Shown here piece after piece: positions 1-9,270 of a stretch of DNA of 64,000 nucleotides (the first letter of the stretch is position 1; each line of letters starts with the position of its first letter). A program made the translations under genes and the position numbers. A model generated the notes under the pieces. It saw only the letters and a program-made list of their open reading frames with translations, was not told the DNA's origin and did no database searches. Source of the DNA: Nocardia tenerifensis NBRC 101015 (lineage in GTDB: Bacteria; Actinomycetota; Actinomycetes; Mycobacteriales; Mycobacteriaceae); NCBI RefSeq assembly GCF_000308715.1, contig NZ_BAGH01000190.1, positions 1 through 64,000 on the forward strand, in the 5' to 3' direction.

Positions 1-310
1 ACGCGCGCTCGATCTGCGCGGCCAGTTCGCGCGTGGGCACCAGCACCAACCCGCGCGGCCGCCCCGGCTTCGTCACCCCGCTGGCGAGCCTGGCCAGCAT
101 CGGCAACCCGAACGCGAGCGTTTTGCCGGACCCGGTCGGCCCACGGCCGAGCACATCCTTGCCCGCCAGGACATCCGGCACGGTCGCGGCCTGGATGGGG
201 AACGGCGTCTCGATGCCGTCGTTGCGCAGTGCCTGCACGAGCACGGCGGGCAGACCCAAGTCCATGAAGGTCACGGTGGGCGCTACGGCGACGGGAGTCG
301 AGGGGGTCAC
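1..310 (-). CDS. DEAD/DEAH-box RNA helicase, N-terminal part
   Basis: The first 103 residues are present; the rest runs off the window. The reading frame opens with GTG at 308-310 and shows, in order, a Q-motif-like segment (TPFPIQAATVPDVLAGKD), Walker A GPTGSGKT and motif Ia-like LVPTREL. These are the landmarks of superfamily 2 DEAD-box RNA helicases that unwind RNA with ATP. The start was chosen because it is the furthest upstream in-frame start before the Q motif; an ATG 15 codons in is an alternative. It follows the M56 protease gene on the same strand after a 193-base gap that shows no other gene. Which helicase subfamily it is cannot be decided without the C-terminus. Confidence 0.85.
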   Translation of the reverse strand, partial: MTPSTPVAVAPTVTFMDLGLPAVLVQALRNDGIETPFPIQAATVPDVLAGKDVLGRGPTGSGKTLAFGLPMLARLASGVTKPGRPRGLVLVPTRELAAQIERA

Positions 311-503
311 AGGTGTGGTCGGCCTTTCGTCGGGCAACGCGCTCGAACCGAAACGCGCTGTGCGGGAGTCGCACCGCGCGCCGTGCACGGACGGGCGCGG
401 AAAGGCCAGGCAGCAGGCCAAGAGTTCAGGATACGTGGGCACAGTCGAAGCTGATCAAAGGATCATGCGGAACCGGCGGCGGCATCGTCCGCCAGTCCAA
501 GAC

Positions 504-1442
504 TCAGCCCCGGAAGAGCCGCCCGAGCTCGACTAGCCACGGCACCGCCACGGCCATAGTCGGAACGACGAGTATCGCGGCGGAGCCGAGATAGGCGGCG
601 CTCGCCACCCGTACGTCACCGATGCGCCCGGTGAGCCGCTGGATACGGATCAGCGTCGTCGGCCCGCCTGCTGCCAGCGCGCCCTGGGGCGCGGTCGATT
701 TCGAGCAGGCGACGAGCGCGCGGGCCAGCGGCTTGGGCCCGGTGACCTTCACCGCGGAGTCGTCGGCGAGCAACTCGATGAGCAGCTTGACCGAGCCGAG
801 CGCGGCCTTGCTGCGCACGAACCGCGGGAACGCCTCGTGCACCGCGGTGAACGCCTCGAGCACCAGGTCGTGCCTGGCCCGCAGGTGCGAGCGCTCGTGA
901 CTGACGATCGCGGTGATCTCCGCGTCGGCGAGGTTGGTCAGCGTGCCCTCGCTGATCACCACGCGCTGCCGCAGGCCCGGCAGGCAGTAGGCGATCGGCT
1001 CGGTCGCGGCGAGCACCCGGATATCGGAGGCCCGCCGGCGCGGACCGCTCTGATCGAGCAGATCGACCAGCATCCGATGCCTGGCCCGCCGCCGCCGCGT
1101 GTGCACCCCGACCCGCACGATCGCGTAGCACAGCCGCGCGCCGACCAGCAGCGTCAACGCGAACACGAAGACATACGCCAGCCACAGCGGCAGCCCGAGC
1201 GCGTCGATCTCGCGGGTGGGCGCGGTGGTCGGCCTGCCGTCGGGGCCGGGCACGAGCAGTTCGGCCGCGATGGCCAGACCCGAACCGAACGCGCTGAGCA
1301 CGGCGGCGAGCGCGATGGCCTGCCAGAGCACGAGCGCGGCGCGCGGGGTCCGGTATGTCCACGTCGCCCGGCTGAGCAGGGCCGGGGCAGGCCCCGCGAG
1401 AAGCAATGCGAGTCCGGCGAATACCGGCGCGGTTGCGTTCAT
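504..1442 (-). CDS. M56 family (BlaR1/MecR1-like) membrane metallopeptidase
   Basis: 312 residues. Membrane segments lie near residues 5-25, 38-60 and 88-110, then a cytosolic zinc-protease domain with HERSH (H182, E183, H186), the HExxH zinc site, and a last hydrophobic segment near the C-terminus. Family knowledge: M56 proteins paired with BlaI act as membrane proteases that inactivate the BlaI repressor. It lacks the large extracellular penicillin-binding sensor domain of staphylococcal BlaR1, as is usual in actinobacteria. It lies 40 bases downstream of blaI on the same strand, so the pair is probably one transcript. The order M56-blaI-(thioesterase)-ureABC matches mycobacterial Rv1845c-Rv1850. 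Confidence 0.88.
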   Translation of the reverse strand: MNATAPVFAGLALLLAGPAPALLSRATWTYRTPRAALVLWQAIALAAVLSAFGSGLAIAAELLVPGPDGRPTTAPTREIDALGLPLWLAYVFVFALTLLVGARLCYAIVRVGVHTRRRRARHRMLVDLLDQSGPRRRASDIRVLAATEPIAYCLPGLRQRVVISEGTLTNLADAEITAIVSHERSHLRARHDLVLEAFTAVHEAFPRFVRSKAALGSVKLLIELLADDSAVKVTGPKPLARALVACSKSTAPQGALAAGGPTTLIRIQRLTGRIGDVRVASAAYLGSAAILVVPTMAVAVPWLVELGRLFRG

Positions 1443-1482
1443 CGACTCAGCTCACTGCGTTGGGGGCAAGGTCGCGAGGAGT

Positions 1483-1872
1483 CTACTGCTGGGGCGGTGT
1501 GTCCTCGTTCGCTTCGAGCTTAGCGAGTGCTTCGCGTAATGCGGCAGCCTCATCCTTTCCGACCTGTTCAACGAAGTGCACCAGCGCGGCGGCGCGGCTG
1601 CCTGCGGCGTCGGCCTGCTGCAGCGCGTCCACCATGAGGCTGGCGACCAATTCATCCCGGGTGTGCACCGGCGCGTAGCGATGAGCACGGTCGTCGCGCT
1701 GCTGGACCACGAGATTCTTCTTCGCGAGTCGTTGCAGCACCGTCATCACCGTGGTGTACGCGAGCTCGCGGCGTGCGGCCAATGCCTCGTGCACCTGCCG
1801 GACTGTCTGCGGTTCATCGGCCGACCACAACTGGTCCATGACCGCTTTCTCGAGTTCACCAAGTCCTGCCAT
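1483..1872 (-). CDS. blaI: BlaI/MecI/CopY family transcriptional repressor
   Basis: 129 residues, the normal length of the family. The N-terminal winged helix is clear (LGELEKAVMDQLWSADEPQT, then the recognition region LAYTTVMTVLQRLAKKNLV), followed by a C-terminal dimerisation helix. BlaI proteins bind TACA/TGTA inverted repeats as dimers and are released by proteolysis; in mycobacteria BlaI also regulates genes beyond beta-lactamase. A matching operator sits at 1907-1923, 35 bases upstream of the start, so autoregulation is likely. The M56 gene downstream is the probable antirepressor protease. No beta-lactamase gene is visible in the window. Confidence 0.92.
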   Translation of the reverse strand: MAGLGELEKAVMDQLWSADEPQTVRQVHEALAARRELAYTTVMTVLQRLAKKNLVVQQRDDRAHRYAPVHTRDELVASLMVDALQQADAAGSRAAALVHFVEQVGKDEAAALREALAKLEANEDTPPQQ

Positions 1873-1906
1873 CCCACAATTTTACGGACTCAACGACGCG
1901 CATGCG

Positions 1907-1923
1907 TACTACAGGGTGTCGTA
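1907..1923. promoter_or_regulatory. BlaI operator
   Basis: On the minus strand the site reads TACGACACCCTGTAGTA: 7-base arms TACGACA and TGTAGTA around a 3-base centre with one mismatch. This is the classical BlaI/MecI operator pattern (TACA...TGTA). It lies 35-51 bases upstream of blaI and is the best-formed inverted repeat in the blaI promoter region. Confidence 0.75.
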
Positions 1924-1950
1924 ACTATGGAATAGCTGGTGTGTCATTTG

Positions 1951-2814
1951 TCATACCGGCGCGGATTCGGGCATGACCGGCCCGCCCGCCTTGCCGAGAA
2001 CGTGCCGCGTGCCGATCGGTACCACCATCGGCCGGCCCGACACCGGATCCGGCAGCACGGAGGCGTCGAGATCGAAGACCTCGCGCAGCAGAGCGACGTC
2101 GATGATGTCGGCGGGCGTGCCCTGCGCGACGATTCGCCCGTCGCGCATGACGATCAACTCGTCGCTGTAGCGAATGGCCAGATTCAGGTCGTGCAGCACC
2201 ATGACGACGGTGCGGCCGAGCTCGGCGTGCAGCCGGTCGACCAGGTCGAGCACGTCCACGGCGTGCGCGAGGTCGAGGTAGGTGGTCGGCTCGTCGAGCA
2301 GCAGGATATCGGTGCCCTGCGCGAGCGCCATGGAGATCCACGCGCGCTGGCGTTGCCCGCCGGAGAGTTCGTCGAGCGCGCGGTCGGCCAGGTCGGCGAT
2401 GCCGGTCTGCGCGAGCGCGGCCATCACCTCGTCCTCGTCGGCCGCCGACCACTGCCGGAACCACGACTGATGCGGATGACGCCCGCGCGCAACGAGATCG
2501 GCGACGGTCAGGCCCTCCGGTGCGACCGGCGACTGCGGCAGCATGCCGATCACCCGGGCCACGTCCTTGGTCTTCATCGTCGAAATGGCCTTGCCGTCCA
2601 ACAACACTCGGCCCTGCTGCGGGCGCAGCAGCCGGCCGAGCGCGCGCAGCAGCGTCGACTTGCCGCAGCCGTTCGGGCCGATCACCGTGGTGATCACGCC
2701 GGGCGCGATGTCGAGGGTGAGTTCGTCGATGATCACCCGGTCGCCGTAGGCGAGCCGGACGTCGTCGGCGGCGAGCCTGGTCGGCACCGCGTTGTTCACA
2801 GCGTCTGTGGTCAT
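1951..2814 (-). CDS. Fe(III)-siderophore ABC transporter, ATP-binding protein
   Basis: 287 residues. Walker A GPNGCGKST, signature LSGGQRQRAW, Walker B ILLLDEPT and switch His (VLHDLN) are all present, in the FecE/FepC subfamily layout. It powers uptake of ferric siderophore across the membrane with the two permeases encoded just upstream. The start is the ATG at 2812-2814, which overlaps the stop of the preceding permease (ATGA), so the three genes are translationally coupled. No periplasmic binding protein gene is next to them. An IdeR-type iron box precedes the operon at 5004-5022. Confidence 0.92.
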   Translation of the reverse strand: MTTDAVNNAVPTRLAADDVRLAYGDRVIIDELTLDIAPGVITTVIGPNGCGKSTLLRALGRLLRPQQGRVLLDGKAISTMKTKDVARVIGMLPQSPVAPEGLTVADLVARGRHPHQSWFRQWSAADEDEVMAALAQTGIADLADRALDELSGGQRQRAWISMALAQGTDILLLDEPTTYLDLAHAVDVLDLVDRLHAELGRTVVMVLHDLNLAIRYSDELIVMRDGRIVAQGTPADIIDVALLREVFDLDASVLPDPVSGRPMVVPIGTRHVLGKAGGPVMPESAPV

Positions 2815-3914
2815 GCCAGCGTCGCCTTCCGATTCATTCGCACGAGCAGGTAGAGCAGGAACGGTCCGCCGAACGCCGCGGTCACGATGCCCACCGGCAG
2901 ATCGGCCGGAAACACCGAGCGCGACGCGACATCCCCGCCGACCACCAGGATGGCACCGGTGAGCGCCGACCCGATGAGCGGTTCGCCGGGGGTGCGCAGC
3001 AGCCGCCGGGCGATCTGCGGCGCCGACAGCGCGACGAAGCTCACCGGGCCCACGGCGGCGGTCGCCACCGAGGCGCCGATCACGGCCGAGCCGATCAGAA
3101 TCGCCTGCTGCGTCTGGATTTTCACGCCGAGCGCGCGGGTGGTGTCGGCGCCGAGGCGCAACGCGGCCAGCGTGCGGGCCGAGCCGAGCGCGACGACCAC
3201 GACGACGGCCAACGCCAAAGTCGCGGGCAGCAAACCGGATCGGTCGGCGTTGTTCAGAGATCCGTTGAGCCACAGGTGCGCTCGCTGCGCGTCCTGGAGC
3301 GTGGCGCGGGTGAGCAGCCAGCTGACGCCGGCCAGCAGCAGCGCGTTCATGCCGACGCCGATCAGCACCAGGCGCAGACCGGTGACGCCGCGATCGCCGG
3401 TAGGGCTGCGGCCCCACGCGAGCAGATAGATCGCCGCCGCCGTGAGCAGCCCGCCCGCCAGCGCGGCCAGCGGCGCGCCGAGGGTTCCGAGCAGTCCGGT
3501 CGCGCCGCCGCCCAGCACGACCACGCTGACCGCGCCCAGGCTGGCACCCGAGGTGATGCCGAGCATGTCCGGCGCGGCCAGCGGGTTGTGCAGGATGGAC
3601 TGGGTGATCGCGCCGGCCAGCCCGAGCGCCGCGCCGACCACCAGCGCGGTGAGCGCCCGCGGCAGCCGGGAGTCCAGCACGATGAACCGCTGTGACCTGG
3701 TTCCGCCGCCGGTGAGCACGTCGACCACCCGCCCGAGCGGGATGTGCGACTCGCCGGTGGCGATGTCGAGACAGAACAGCAGCAGCACCAGCGCGGCCAG
3801 CGCGGCGACGACCGCCACCATCACCGGCCGCAGCACCACCGACACGGGCCCGATCCGCAGCGCGGGCCGAACGCCCTCGGTCTTCACCCACTCGGTTTTC
3901 ACCGACGGTGTCAC
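2811..3914 (-). CDS. Fe(III)-siderophore ABC transporter permease (FecCD family)
   Basis: 367 residues, about nine or ten hydrophobic segments starting after residue 30 (VVLRPVMVAVVAALAALVLL). It has the FecCD family marks GDRGVTGLRLVLIGVG and GPVSFVALSAPQIARRL, the latter being part of the coupling region contacted by the ATPase. It forms a heterodimeric channel with the permease encoded upstream. Both ends overlap its neighbours by four bases (ATGA), giving a strictly coupled three-gene operon. FepG-like by position, but the siderophore cannot be named from sequence. Confidence 0.9.
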   Translation of the reverse strand: MTPSVKTEWVKTEGVRPALRIGPVSVVLRPVMVAVVAALAALVLLLFCLDIATGESHIPLGRVVDVLTGGGTRSQRFIVLDSRLPRALTALVVGAALGLAGAITQSILHNPLAAPDMLGITSGASLGAVSVVVLGGGATGLLGTLGAPLAALAGGLLTAAAIYLLAWGRSPTGDRGVTGLRLVLIGVGMNALLLAGVSWLLTRATLQDAQRAHLWLNGSLNNADRSGLLPATLALAVVVVVALGSARTLAALRLGADTTRALGVKIQTQQAILIGSAVIGASVATAAVGPVSFVALSAPQIARRLLRTPGEPLIGSALTGAILVVGGDVASRSVFPADLPVGIVTAAFGGPFLLYLLVRMNRKATLA

Positions 3915-4957
3915 AGGCTCACCAACTTCCGACGCCGGACGAACGCGATGAAGAACGGGGCGCCGATCGCGGCGAGCACCACGCCGACCTGGAGTTCGCC
4001 GGGCATGGCCACGACGCGCCCGACGATGTCGGCGATCAGCAGCAGCAGTCCGCCGATCAAGCCGGAGTAGGGGACCAGCCAGCGATAGTCCGGCCCGGTG
4101 ACGACGCGAGCCAGATGCGGCACGACCAGCCCGAGAAAGGCGATCGGCCCGACCGCCGCCGTCGACGCCCCGGACAGCAGCACGATCGCGGCCAGCCCGA
4201 GCGCGCGACTGCGCCCGACGTTCACGCCGAGCCCGCGTGCTACATCGTCGCCGAGGCTGAGCAGGTTCAACCCGGGCGACGCGATCAACGCGAGCAACAC
4301 CCCGAACGCCAGGAATGGCAGTACCTGCCAGAACACCGAGGCGTCGCGCCCGGCGACCGTGCCGACGACCCAGAAGCGGTAGGTGTCCAGCGCCGCCGGA
4401 TCGAGCAGCACAACGGCGTTCGTCATCGCCTGCAAAAATGCGGTGACTGCCGCGCCCGCGAGCACCAGGCTCAGCGGGCTCGCCTTGCCGCCGCCGACGG
4501 CCGATGCCCCGAACACCACCAGACCCGCGATGAGCGCGCCGGCGAAGGCGAACCAGATGTACTGCTCCGGCGCGGTGAACGCGAACAGGTAGATGCTCAG
4601 CGCCGCGAAAAACGCCGCGCCCGAGTTGAGTCCGAGCAGGCCCGCGTCGGCGAGCGGGTTGCGCGTGTAGCCCTGGATCAACGCGCCGGCCAGGCCGAGC
4701 GCGACCCCGGTGACCAGCGCCAGCGCCGTGCGGGGGAGTCGAAGCCCGCGGACGATCTCCTCCTCGGTCGACCCGGCTGGGCAGCTGAACGGGCCGCCGG
4801 GACAGCTGATCGCGTGGTGCACGGCGTCGTAGACGGTGCCGGGCGAGAGCGCCCGTGTGCCGATCGCGACGCTGGCGAGCGCGGTGAACAGGAGCAGAGC
4901 GGTCAATAACAGCAGACCGGATAGGCGGCGTCGCCGTACGTTGCCGAGCGTGGTCAC
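3911..4957 (-). CDS. Fe(III)-siderophore ABC transporter permease (FecCD family), first gene of operon
   Basis: 348 residues with about nine membrane segments. Family marks include RLPRTALALVTGVALGLAGA near residue 70, GYTRNPLADAGLLGLNSGA and GPIAFLGLVVPHLAR. It is the partner permease of the gene that follows and opens the operon. The promoter region (4958-5064) is shared with the divergent FhuF-like gene and carries an IdeR iron box, so both directions should be repressed under iron sufficiency. Confidence 0.9.
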   Translation of the reverse strand: MTTLGNVRRRRLSGLLLLTALLLFTALASVAIGTRALSPGTVYDAVHHAISCPGGPFSCPAGSTEEEIVRGLRLPRTALALVTGVALGLAGALIQGYTRNPLADAGLLGLNSGAAFFAALSIYLFAFTAPEQYIWFAFAGALIAGLVVFGASAVGGGKASPLSLVLAGAAVTAFLQAMTNAVVLLDPAALDTYRFWVVGTVAGRDASVFWQVLPFLAFGVLLALIASPGLNLLSLGDDVARGLGVNVGRSRALGLAAIVLLSGASTAAVGPIAFLGLVVPHLARVVTGPDYRWLVPYSGLIGGLLLLIADIVGRVVAMPGELQVGVVLAAIGAPFFIAFVRRRKLVSL

Positions 4958-5003
4958 GGTGACGAACTACTCCTGAAATTCGTTGTAGCCGAGTACTGGT
5001 TGG

Positions 5004-5022
5004 TCTGGTAAGCCTAACCTAT
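5004..5022. promoter_or_regulatory. IdeR/DtxR iron box between divergent iron genes
   Basis: The 19-mer TCTGGTAAGCCTAACCTAT matches the IdeR consensus TTAGGTTAGSCTAACCTAA at about 14 of 19 positions, including the invariant CTAACCT half. It lies 47 bases upstream of the permease start on the minus strand and 43 bases upstream of the FhuF-like start on the plus strand. Confidence 0.85.
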
Positions 5023-5064
5023 CTTGCGGTACGCACCGCTACGGCCAATTCTCGAGGAGGTTCC

Positions 5065-5775
5065 ATGCCCGAGCTCATGACCACCTGCCCGCCGCGCCAT
5101 ACGCACCTGGTGTTCGATCGCACGTGTGCCGATTTGCGTGCGCTGCAACCCGAACATCCGCGCGTGTACGCGGTCGCGGCGATGGTCGAGCAGGGCAAGC
5201 GCCGATGGTGGCGGCTGGCCGACGGGGCGCGTGAGGGCCGCATCGAACTCATGTATCGCAGGCATGCCGCGGAGATGATCCGCGCCGACGTCGCGGCCGA
5301 GGTGGTGGCCACCGCGCTCATCCACGCGGTGGTCGGCCGGGTGACCGCGCTGCTGGTGGCCGAGGGGCGGGCCTGGGATCCCGGCCTGGAGAACCTCTGG
5401 ATCCACACCGACAACGACGGCGGCATCGACTGGGCGGGCTTGGGCGACACCACGATTCGCGTCCTCGACGGCGACCCGCTCGCCGACGAGCCCGGCGCGG
5501 TGAGCCTGCCGTGCGAGGACGCGATGTATGTCTGGCTGGCCCACCGCTGCGAGCCGTCGCTGACGCTGATCCAGTCGAGCATGGCTCGGTGCGCCGGTCT
5601 GAGCGCGCGCCGATTCTGGTTGCTGGTAGGCGAATCCATCGCGGGCGCGTCGACCTACGTGCCGGCCCTCGCCGGTACCGACGCGGAGATCGGCACCCGC
5701 CGCGGTCAAGGGCTGTTGGCGGCCTTGGAACAGCGCGGATTACCGGTTCGCCGCGCGGCGGTGTTGCTCAGTTAG
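5065..5775 (+). CDS. FhuF-like ferric-siderophore reductase family protein lacking the iron-sulfur cysteines
   Basis: 236 residues, preceded by a strong ribosome site (AGGAGG) 5 bases before ATG. The body resembles FhuF-type siderophore-iron reductases: a helical N-terminal part, VALP-like segment SLPCEDAMYVWLAHR and the late helix ARRFWLLVGESIAGA. Family members normally end with a CC-x10-CxxC iron-sulfur motif after an Arg-rich stretch; here the protein ends RGLPVRRAAVLLS, with Ala-Ala where the double Cys is expected and then a stop. It may therefore not bind a [2Fe-2S] cluster and could act as a siderophore-binding or accessory protein. Regulation: iron box at 5004. Assignment is moderate. 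Confidence 0.6.
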   Translation: MPELMTTCPPRHTHLVFDRTCADLRALQPEHPRVYAVAAMVEQGKRRWWRLADGAREGRIELMYRRHAAEMIRADVAAEVVATALIHAVVGRVTALLVAEGRAWDPGLENLWIHTDNDGGIDWAGLGDTTIRVLDGDPLADEPGAVSLPCEDAMYVWLAHRCEPSLTLIQSSMARCAGLSARRFWLLVGESIAGASTYVPALAGTDAEIGTRRGQGLLAALEQRGLPVRRAAVLLS

Positions 5776-5793
5776 GTAAGCCTGACCTATAAT
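5764..5793 (+). promoter_or_regulatory. Promoter of putative iron-responsive sRNA
   Basis: A -10 hexamer TATAAT at 5788-5793 and a -35-like TTGCTC at 5764-5769 are separated by 18 bases, with the IdeR box lying between and over them. No coding start with a ribosome site follows within the next 100 bases; instead an intrinsic terminator does. Confidence 0.7.
5772..5790. promoter_or_regulatory. Second IdeR iron box, overlapping a stop codon and a -10 element
   Basis: TTAGGTAAGCCTGACCTAT matches the IdeR consensus at about 15 of 19 positions. It begins inside the stop codon of the FhuF-like gene (TAG 5773-5775) and its right end overlaps a perfect TATAAT at 5788-5793, the position expected for an iron-dependent repressor of the transcript that starts near 5800. 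Confidence 0.85.
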
Positions 5794-5799
5794 CATGAC

Positions 5800-5897
5800 C
5801 GGCGTTAGGATTGGTCGAGAGTCCCGAGGGCTGCGGTGACCCCCGATCCATTGCCGCGGTGGGCTCCACTTCCCGTAGTGGAGCCCACCGCTTTGTC
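5800..5897 (+). ncRNA. Putative iron-sparing small RNA, MrsI-like
   Basis: The segment between the IdeR-controlled promoter and a strong terminator is about 98 nt and has no credible ORF. In Mycobacterium tuberculosis the IdeR-regulated sRNA MrsI (ncRv11846) lies between blaI (Rv1846c) and the gene Rv1847, followed by ureABC. Here the same flanks occur: blaI on the left, a thioesterase and ureABC on the right, with siderophore-transport genes inserted between blaI and this element. The inference is a MrsI orthologue that lowers expression of iron-using proteins when iron is scarce. Ends are estimated (start 6-7 bases after the -10; end after the T-rich tail). Sequence identity to MrsI was not tested. 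Confidence 0.65.
5856..5891 (+). terminator. Intrinsic terminator of the putative sRNA
   Basis: A perfect 14-bp inverted repeat: left arm 5856-5869 (GCGGTGGGCTCCAC), 8-base loop, right arm 5878-5891 (GTGGAGCCCACCGC), followed by a T-rich tail TTTGTCTTC. It separates the iron-regulated promoter from the downstream thioesterase gene. Confidence 0.85.
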
Positions 5898-5964
5898 TTC
5901 GACGCCCGGTCGGCAAGTGAGCCAGCGAAAATCGGGTCCCACCCCCTATGCAAAAGTGGACCAC

Positions 5965-6411
5965 ATGACAGATCAGGAGAAGCGGGCCGGCGACTGGCTC
6001 GCGACGATCACGCCCGAGCAGATGACCAAGGCCAGCGAGGGCACGTTCACCGACCTGATCGGCCTGCGCTACACCGAGGTGAGCCCGGACCGCGTGCGCG
6101 GCGAGTGGACCGTGAAGCCGCACCTGTACCAGCCCGCGGGCATCCAGAACGGCGGCGTCTACTGCACCATCATCGAGACGCTCGCCAGCGTCGGCGGCGG
6201 GGTCTGGTACGGCGGCAAGGGCACGGTCGTCGGAGTGAACAACAACACCGATTTCCTGCGCGCGATCCGCGACGGCAACCTCTACGGCGAGGCGACCCCC
6301 ATCCATCGCGGTGGGATGCAGCAGCTCTGGCAGGTGGTGATCACCGACGAGCAGCAGCGGGTGGTCGCGCGCGGACAGGTCCGCCTGCAGAATCTGCCGG
6401 CCCGGGGCTGA
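5965..6411 (+). CDS. PaaI-family hotdog thioesterase
   Basis: 148 residues, typical for a single hotdog domain. The catalytic segment IQNGGVYCTIIETLAS carries the conserved GG-x-x-x-x-x-x-E pattern with Asn replacing the usual His before GG, and GVNNNTDFLRAI follows as the second family strand. It should hydrolyse an acyl-CoA; the substrate is not evident. ATG 5965 was chosen because longer in-frame starts would include the terminator at 5856-5891. It is the counterpart of Rv1847, which also sits just before ureA. Confidence 0.85.
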   Translation: MTDQEKRAGDWLATITPEQMTKASEGTFTDLIGLRYTEVSPDRVRGEWTVKPHLYQPAGIQNGGVYCTIIETLASVGGGVWYGGKGTVVGVNNNTDFLRAIRDGNLYGEATPIHRGGMQQLWQVVITDEQQRVVARGQVRLQNLPARG

Positions 6412-6499
6412 CCTACCGGCGACCGCTCGTCCCGCGCCGCGGGAACGGGCGTGCCAGAATGACCGTCACCCAGCCACCCCGACCCGGTGAGGAGCCCGG

Positions 6500-6802
6500 A
6501 TGCGACTGTCGCCGCACGAGCAGGAACGCCTGCTGCTGAGCTACGCGGCCGAGCTGGCCCGGCGCAGGCAGGCGCGCGGGCTCAGGCTCAACCATCCCGA
6601 GGCCGTGGCCCTGATCACCGATCACGTACTCGAGGGCGCGCGGGACGGACGCACGGTCGCCGAGCTGATGTCTTCGGGCAGAACGGTTCTCACGCGCGCC
6701 GACGTGATGGAGGGCGTGCCGGAGATGATCCACGACGTCCAGGTCGAGGCCACGTTCCCGGACGGCACCAAGCTGGTCACCGTCCACCATCCGATCGGCT
6801 AG
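6500..6802 (+). CDS. ureA: Urease gamma subunit
   Basis: 100 residues, the standard length, opening [13 protein letters not shown] with a ribosome site GAGGAG 8 bases upstream. Conserved segments include [13 protein letters not shown] and [17 protein letters not shown]. It is a structural subunit of nickel urease, which hydrolyses urea to ammonia and carbon dioxide in the cytosol. First gene of the ureABC operon. Its stop codon overlaps the AGGAGG ribosome site of the following mini-ORF. Confidence 0.97.
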   Translation: MRLSPHEQERLLLSYAAELARRRQARGLRLNHPEAVALITDHVLEGARDGRTVAELMSSGRTVLTRADVMEGVPEMIHDVQVEATFPDGTKLVTVHHPIG

Positions 6803-6810
6803 GAGGCCGC

Positions 6811-6855
6811 ATGACACCGCAGCGTGCGGCCCGCGGACGGGTGTGCGAGGCATGA
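6811..6855 (+). CDS. 14-codon leader ORF coupled to ureB
   Basis: ATG at 6811 sits 4 bases after a perfect AGGAGG and opens a 14-residue frame ([14 protein letters not shown]) whose TGA (6853-6855) overlaps the ureB ATG (6852-6854) as ATGA. The ureB start itself has only a weak ribosome site, so translation of this short frame may deliver ribosomes to ureB. No function for the peptide is suggested. It could also be chance plus a misassigned ureB start. Confidence 0.4.
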   Translation: MTPQRAARGRVCEA

Positions 6856-7166
6856 TCCCCGGTGAATACCTCTGCGCGGAGGGCACTGTCGAGCTGAACG
6901 CCGGCGCGCACCGGATCGAGCTCGACGTCGTCAACACCGGCGACCGGCCGGTGCAGGTCGGCAGCCACGTGCACTTCCCGCAGTCCAACGCCGCCTTGAG
7001 CTTCGACCGCGTCGCCGCGCACGGCTACCGGCTCGACATTCCCGCGGGCACCGCCGTGCGCTTCGAACCCGGTCTGGGACAGCGCGTTTCACTGGTCCCG
7101 CTGGGTGGCGCCCGCGAGGTGCACGGCATCAGCCTGACGCCGCCCGGCCGCCTGGACGCGCGGTGA
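6852..7166 (+). CDS. ureB: Urease beta subunit
   Basis: 104 residues beginning [18 protein letters not shown], the usual beta-subunit start, and containing [16 protein letters not shown] and [21 protein letters not shown], which are nearly invariant in UreB. A GTG three codons upstream is an alternative start. It assembles with UreA and UreC into the trimeric enzyme. It lies between ureA and ureC and its start overlaps the stop of a 14-codon frame. Confidence 0.96.
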   Translation: MIPGEYLCAEGTVELNAGAHRIELDVVNTGDRPVQVGSHVHFPQSNAALSFDRVAAHGYRLDIPAGTAVRFEPGLGQRVSLVPLGGAREVHGISLTPPGRLDAR

Positions 7167-7194
7167 CCGAACCCGGGAAAGTTGGAGAGTCGCA

Positions 7195-8913
<1,719 letters not shown>

Positions 8914-8928
8914 GTGGCCCTCTCGCGC

Positions 8929-9270
8929 TCAGTCGCCGAGCCCCTCGGTCAGCCGCCCGCCGTGCAGCCGGTGGTGCCGGAAGGCGAGGCGGACGATGTC
9001 GGCGATGCCGGGGTCGGCGATCGTGTAGACATTGCGCCTGCCCTCCTTGCGCATATGGACCAGTCCGGCCAGCTTGAGTTTGGCGAGGTGCTGGCTGACC
9101 GCGGGCACGGTCTGGCCGATGTCGACGGCCAGCGTGCCGACGTCGCGCTCGCCCTGGCTCAGCAGCCAGAGGATCTGCAGCCGGGCGGTGGCCGCGAGCA
9201 TGCCGAAAACCGCTGCCGCGTCTTGTAGTCGATCCGCCGGGAGAGGGCCCGGCTCGCCGTCGTCGGTCAC
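8929..9270 (-). CDS. ArsR/SmtB-family metal-responsive repressor
   Basis: 113 residues. Winged helix: ATARLQILWLLSQGERDVGTL, recognition helix TVPAVSQHLAKLKLAGLV and wing KEGRRNVYTIAD. The C-terminal helix ends DIVRLAFRHHRLHG, with His clustering like the alpha-5 metal site of NmtR/KmtR-type nickel-cobalt sensors. GTG 9270 was chosen because TTGGAGG sits 6 bases upstream. It is divergent from a small membrane protein and CorA, which it probably controls. Co/Ni sensing is an inference from the C-terminal histidines and the neighbours (urease, CorA). Confidence 0.85.
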   Translation of the reverse strand: MTDDGEPGPLPADRLQDAAAVFGMLAATARLQILWLLSQGERDVGTLAVDIGQTVPAVSQHLAKLKLAGLVHMRKEGRRNVYTIADPGIADIVRLAFRHHRLHGGRLTEGLGD

